23,743 nucleotides of DNA from Choristocarpus tenellus KU-1152 (lineage: Eukaryota > Phaeophyceae): the NCBI GenBank assembly GCA_964200185.2, contig CAXNAD020000236.1, forward strand, positions 1-23,743, written 5' to 3'. Below the pieces are notes generated by a model. The model was not told where the DNA came from and did not search any database. It was given only the letters and a program-made list of their open reading frames with translations. The position numbers were made by a program, and so were the translations under genes. Positions within the stretch are counted from its first letter, which is position 1. Each line of letters begins with the position of its first letter. Below are positions 20,642-23,743 of the stretch, one piece after another.

Positions 20642-23600
20642 ATGGTGGCCTTATATCTTACAGGCTGGGCGGTAAGGGGAGCTCGACCATGCTTGGGGCG
20701 TTTCATCCTCTTCCTGATCACTTTCCTTGTTTGGGCTGAATTAGCACCTCCAATTCTTGCAGACTCGTGCGCATCTATGGTGGCATGTAACTCGTGCCGC
20801 AATGTGACAGGCTGCCACTGGTGCCCTGATCAAAAGTGCCATGCCATAGGGAGCAGATTCGGGTAAGAAGGGGTACATATTCATAATATTCAACTCTCCT
20901 CTCACCCCCAATAGATGCTTGTAGATGCGATGGGAGGGACGATGAAGACCACTTTCACCCTTGTCGGCACAACTTCCTTAATACCAACCGATGAAATTGT
21001 CGTATTTGAGGCAAGTTCCGATTTTCCCTCCTCCGATTTCCTCTTCGGCGCTCAATTAAGGTGCATTATTGGAACCTACTGCTACAACAACGACCAGGTA
21101 CGGCAGATTCACCTCGTCTCCTGCATATTCCCCTTTCCACCAGAAGAGAAGTTTTTCAGTGCTTTCCAGTTGATGTAATGGGGTATGTGCTTGCGGTGTG
21201 TTCCACTGTCAGCAGAAATGTCTACGACCTGGAGCCTCATGTCCCTCATCTCGGTTGTTGCGATTCAGATTTTGTAAGTAATATATGCAGTTCTTTTCTT
21301 TGAAACGATGTGTTTTCCCATACCTGTGCTGTCCTTGATTTTCTGAGTCGACAATAAGGGATCCTCTTAGTGGCCCTGGTCCCCACCTAACCCCTGCTGT
21401 GCAACAATGCTTAGTACTCGATATAAGGTCATTGCACGTCTCACCCACGTCTCCTCCCCTGTCAGCCGCAAATCCCAAACCTCAAAGTAACTGCATGTGA
21501 AAATGACCCCTCCATTTATACAGTGTCAGCGCGAGGAACCTGAACACCGGGGCTATGCAGCCCCACCCTTAGCCGTTATACTTGGAGTCCTCCTCGTGGG
21601 TGGCACGGCTGTGACCTGCGGACTGGCCACAATAGCTTTAACCAGTGAATTTGCTAAGCAGTCTGCTACCCCTGCAGCAATACCTGCCTATGTCTCCCTC
21701 GCTGGTGATGCCGAGACTGGCTCTGCTTCGGAGAGTGAAGAAGATGATTTTGAGGGGAGAAGACCTAAGGAGGGTAGGTTGACGCAAGGGCAAGTTCTTG
21801 GACAGCACAGAATGCGCCATGCTTCACCGCATCCAACTTTTGCTGCGTCAACGAGTGTGGGTGGGGGGGCGCCTTCCCCCTTTTCCCGCAAGGTTCATTC
21901 CTTCGCAAAGATAGCGTGTGGGTGTTCTGTGGTAGGGGTTTTGCTGCTGTGCGCATCAGTGGTGACATTTTCGCCCCACGTACCGGGTGTAAATGTCTGC
22001 AACACACAGTTCGACTGGGTGAGTTCATTGCGTTGAATGCAGTTTCCTTGGCACGGTGCTTGTAACTGTAGACTGTTGTGGGTTATACATTTTTTAGGCA
22101 CTCCTTTTGAGTTACAACAACAGGAGTTACTATCTTAGGAAGAGTGTACCGTTCTCAAGATGACACCGAGCAGGTGTGTACGGCTTGGTTGTGTTCCTTT
22201 GTTGAAGATGTATGAGCGCCCTTTCTTTTTGGAAGCTCTACGAAGGTGTTGAAAATTTAATGGTGATACGCAAATGCTGCTTGTCTGTGGGAGACATGGC
22301 ACAGCTTAGGGGGCTCAAGTCAGCATTGTTGCACACCTTGGACAATTTATTCGCACTTTTTTGTAACACAGCGAACGTTTTGCTGAATGTTACAGACCTA
22401 ACGCATTATACATGAGTGTTATGAGGGCGTAACATGAATTGCATATGTTTTCATCTTGACTGTTACAAGAATTACACAACATTGATGTCATGTTGTCCAA
22501 GGTGTGCAAGGTTGCAGAGACTCGATTGCCCGTAAGAAAAGAGGAAGTCAAACTTAGTACAACGGAATATGTTTGATCAGACACACAAACCGCGCCCCTG
22601 GTTGTACTACCTATCTAGGGCTCTATCGTTAGCTCTCTCAAGCACGCTGGGGCCGAAGCTGATTTCCAGATCCTGGTGAGCGTGTACAACCCCAATGTGC
22701 TTGATGTGCTTGTGGAGAGCGGCACAGCTGTCCTCAACCACAAGCACAACGAGGTGAGTCCAATATTCCGTGCATTTGTATTGGTAGGGTTGGGTTCATG
22801 TGACGGTTGTTGCAAAGATCTTGTTCTTGTCATGCAGCTGCTACAAGCCACTTTTATGTTTATGTGGTGACTTTGTATTCACCACCCTGTTTTCATCTTA
22901 ACAGCAAGTGAGGGATGTCTCATCTTTTTGGTTCAATGGAGTCATTCCACTGACCAGAGGTGGAGATAAGGGGATCTTACATCTCGTTGGATTGATGCTT
23001 CTATGTGATAATGTTTCAACACACGCACCTTCTCCGCCCCTGCTTATTTCTGATGAAGGGACACTTTTTATGCCAAAGGTGTCAGCAAATTCTTTATTGA
23101 GTTAAGACACTTACGTGTGGGGATAGGATACAGTTGACAGGAGTGCTTTAAACCCCTTTAGCAGAATAACCCACTGGCTCCCCCTCCTACCCTTTTATCA
23201 TTTACCTGCCCTATGTTGCTCCAGATTTGTTTTGTTGTACTCTTTGACGATCTATGCATTGAATCTTTGCCTAACTTTGTTCTAACCCTGCCTGACTTCT
23301 GCCCCGGCTGCGAATGTCTCTGCTGCCCTGCTTTAGATTGGAACATTAGTGTTCGAACCCATTCTTCTTCAAGGAGGTTACGTAACTGACACCTTGCTCA
23401 CCATCACCATTGATGTCACCAAGTGGGATGACCTTGCACTAGGTGATTTTTTGTTGTGCTCATGACACCCCCATCCCTACACAAGGGCCCCTATACTCAT
23501 TTTTTCCCTGTGCAGAGATGATTGTGTTTTCACAATGAATGAACACACAAAATGTATTATTCTCTCTTGTGCAATTGTGCCTTCCCCTCCCCCCCCTTCC

Positions 23601-23743
23601 CCCTGTTGTAATCGCAATCTTTCGTCCTATCCGCCTGCCAGCTCATGACAACTTTCATTTGGCCACCTCTTTTTTTTTTTTCAGCTGTATTTTCATTGGT
23701 AGAAGTATCGATATTGAAAGGACCCACTGTGTATCTGTATTTT
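20642..23743 (+). CDS. Membrane protein with Cys-rich PSI-like ectodomain and LEA2-like domain, 6 exons seen, 3' end outside window
   Basis: Exons are 20642-20862, 21061-21097, 21524-22018, 22619-22753, 23337-23442 and 23685-23743 (continuing). All are GT-AG, and the 351 codons seen stay in frame. Residues 1-40 look like a signal peptide or signal anchor (FILFLITFLVWAELAPPILA). Residues 41-87 are a Cys cluster, DSCASMVACNSC, GCHWCPDQKCHAIGSRFGC, then TYCYNNDQCQREE, spaced like a PSI (plexin-semaphorin-integrin) module, usually extracellular and disulphide-bonded. A first membrane segment is near 101-126 (PLAVILGVLLVGGTAVTCGL), followed by a Ser/Glu/Asp-rich, Gly/Pro-rich loop of about 90 residues. 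A second segment is near 216-234 (IACGCSVVGVLLLCASVVT). After it the chain reads DWGSIVSSLKHAG, FQILVSVYNPNVLDV and IGTLVFEPILL, the beta-strand and Asn-Pro-Asn pattern of LEA2/water-stress-type domains. LEA2-type domains may bind lipid or other hydrophobic ligands; this role is inferred. No specific function is assigned. Confidence 0.85.
22319..22530. repeat. Foldback (inverted-repeat) element in intron 3 of the PSI/LEA2 gene
   Basis: A perfect 17-base inverted pair, TTGCACACCTTGGACAA at 22329-22345 and its complement at 22493-22509, anchors longer imperfect arms of about 90 bases. These include matched TGTAACA/TGTTACA blocks and meet near 22420. The whole unit would fold into one long imperfect hairpin. 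It has no coding potential. It sits between exons 3 and 4, so it should be removed by splicing. Confidence 0.75.

Noticed and set aside
20907-21060. Open frame starting MLVDAMGG as a coding exon of the membrane protein
   Set aside because: Its join to exon 1 gives an early stop. Using the acceptor at 21059-21060 instead gives GC-IIGTYC in phase and completes the Cys module.
1-23743. CRISPR arrays, tRNA or rRNA genes, bacterial operons, organelle genes
   Set aside because: No regularly spaced direct repeats, no cloverleaf or rRNA sequence noticed, and the intron-split genes are nuclear in type.

Overview
This is nuclear DNA of a eukaryotic alga. Its genes are split by canonical GT-AG introns of roughly 140 to 920 bases, on both strands. 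The strongest clue to the organism is an intact light-harvesting protein gene (8462-10414). Its N-terminus is a signal peptide ending in Ser-Ser-Ala followed by Phe, the cleavage context of bipartite plastid leaders in algae with a red-derived complex plastid (stramenopiles, cryptophytes, haptophytes). A photosynthetic stramenopile is the best guess, but the sequence does not settle it.

Layout. 1-1720: two joined exons of a minus-strand PHD-finger gene, incomplete at both ends. 1720-8460: gene-poor DNA with decayed retroelements (a LINE-like reverse transcriptase on the minus strand, a possible RNase H trace on the plus strand), a small terminal-inverted-repeat element, a long palindrome and a pair of diverged 250-base inverted repeats. 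8462-10414: the five-exon light-harvesting gene. 10415-14600: mostly unassigned, with a broken Ty3/gypsy-type polyprotein at 11400-12560. 14601-23743: a compact cluster of four genes: an OXLD1-like Cys-rich protein (minus), an aspartyl/asparaginyl beta-hydroxylase (plus), a Mediator subunit 21 homologue (minus), and a membrane protein with a PSI-like ectodomain and a LEA2-like domain (plus, runs off the end). The strands alternate, giving two divergent promoter regions (15631-16372 and 20440-20641) and one convergent tail region (19204-19742).

The genes have unrelated roles (chromatin reading, photosynthesis, protein hydroxylation, transcription, membrane), so this is ordinary chromosomal gene order, not an operon or island. 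I found no convincing new multi-gene system. The items most worth a second look are an intronic hairpin with a fully paired 24-base stem (18057-18131), the HxD metal-site sequence of the hydroxylase, the PSI plus LEA2 domain order, and the inverted-repeat structures. Exon joins were made by eye from reading frame, splice sites and family motifs. No transcript or database evidence was available.
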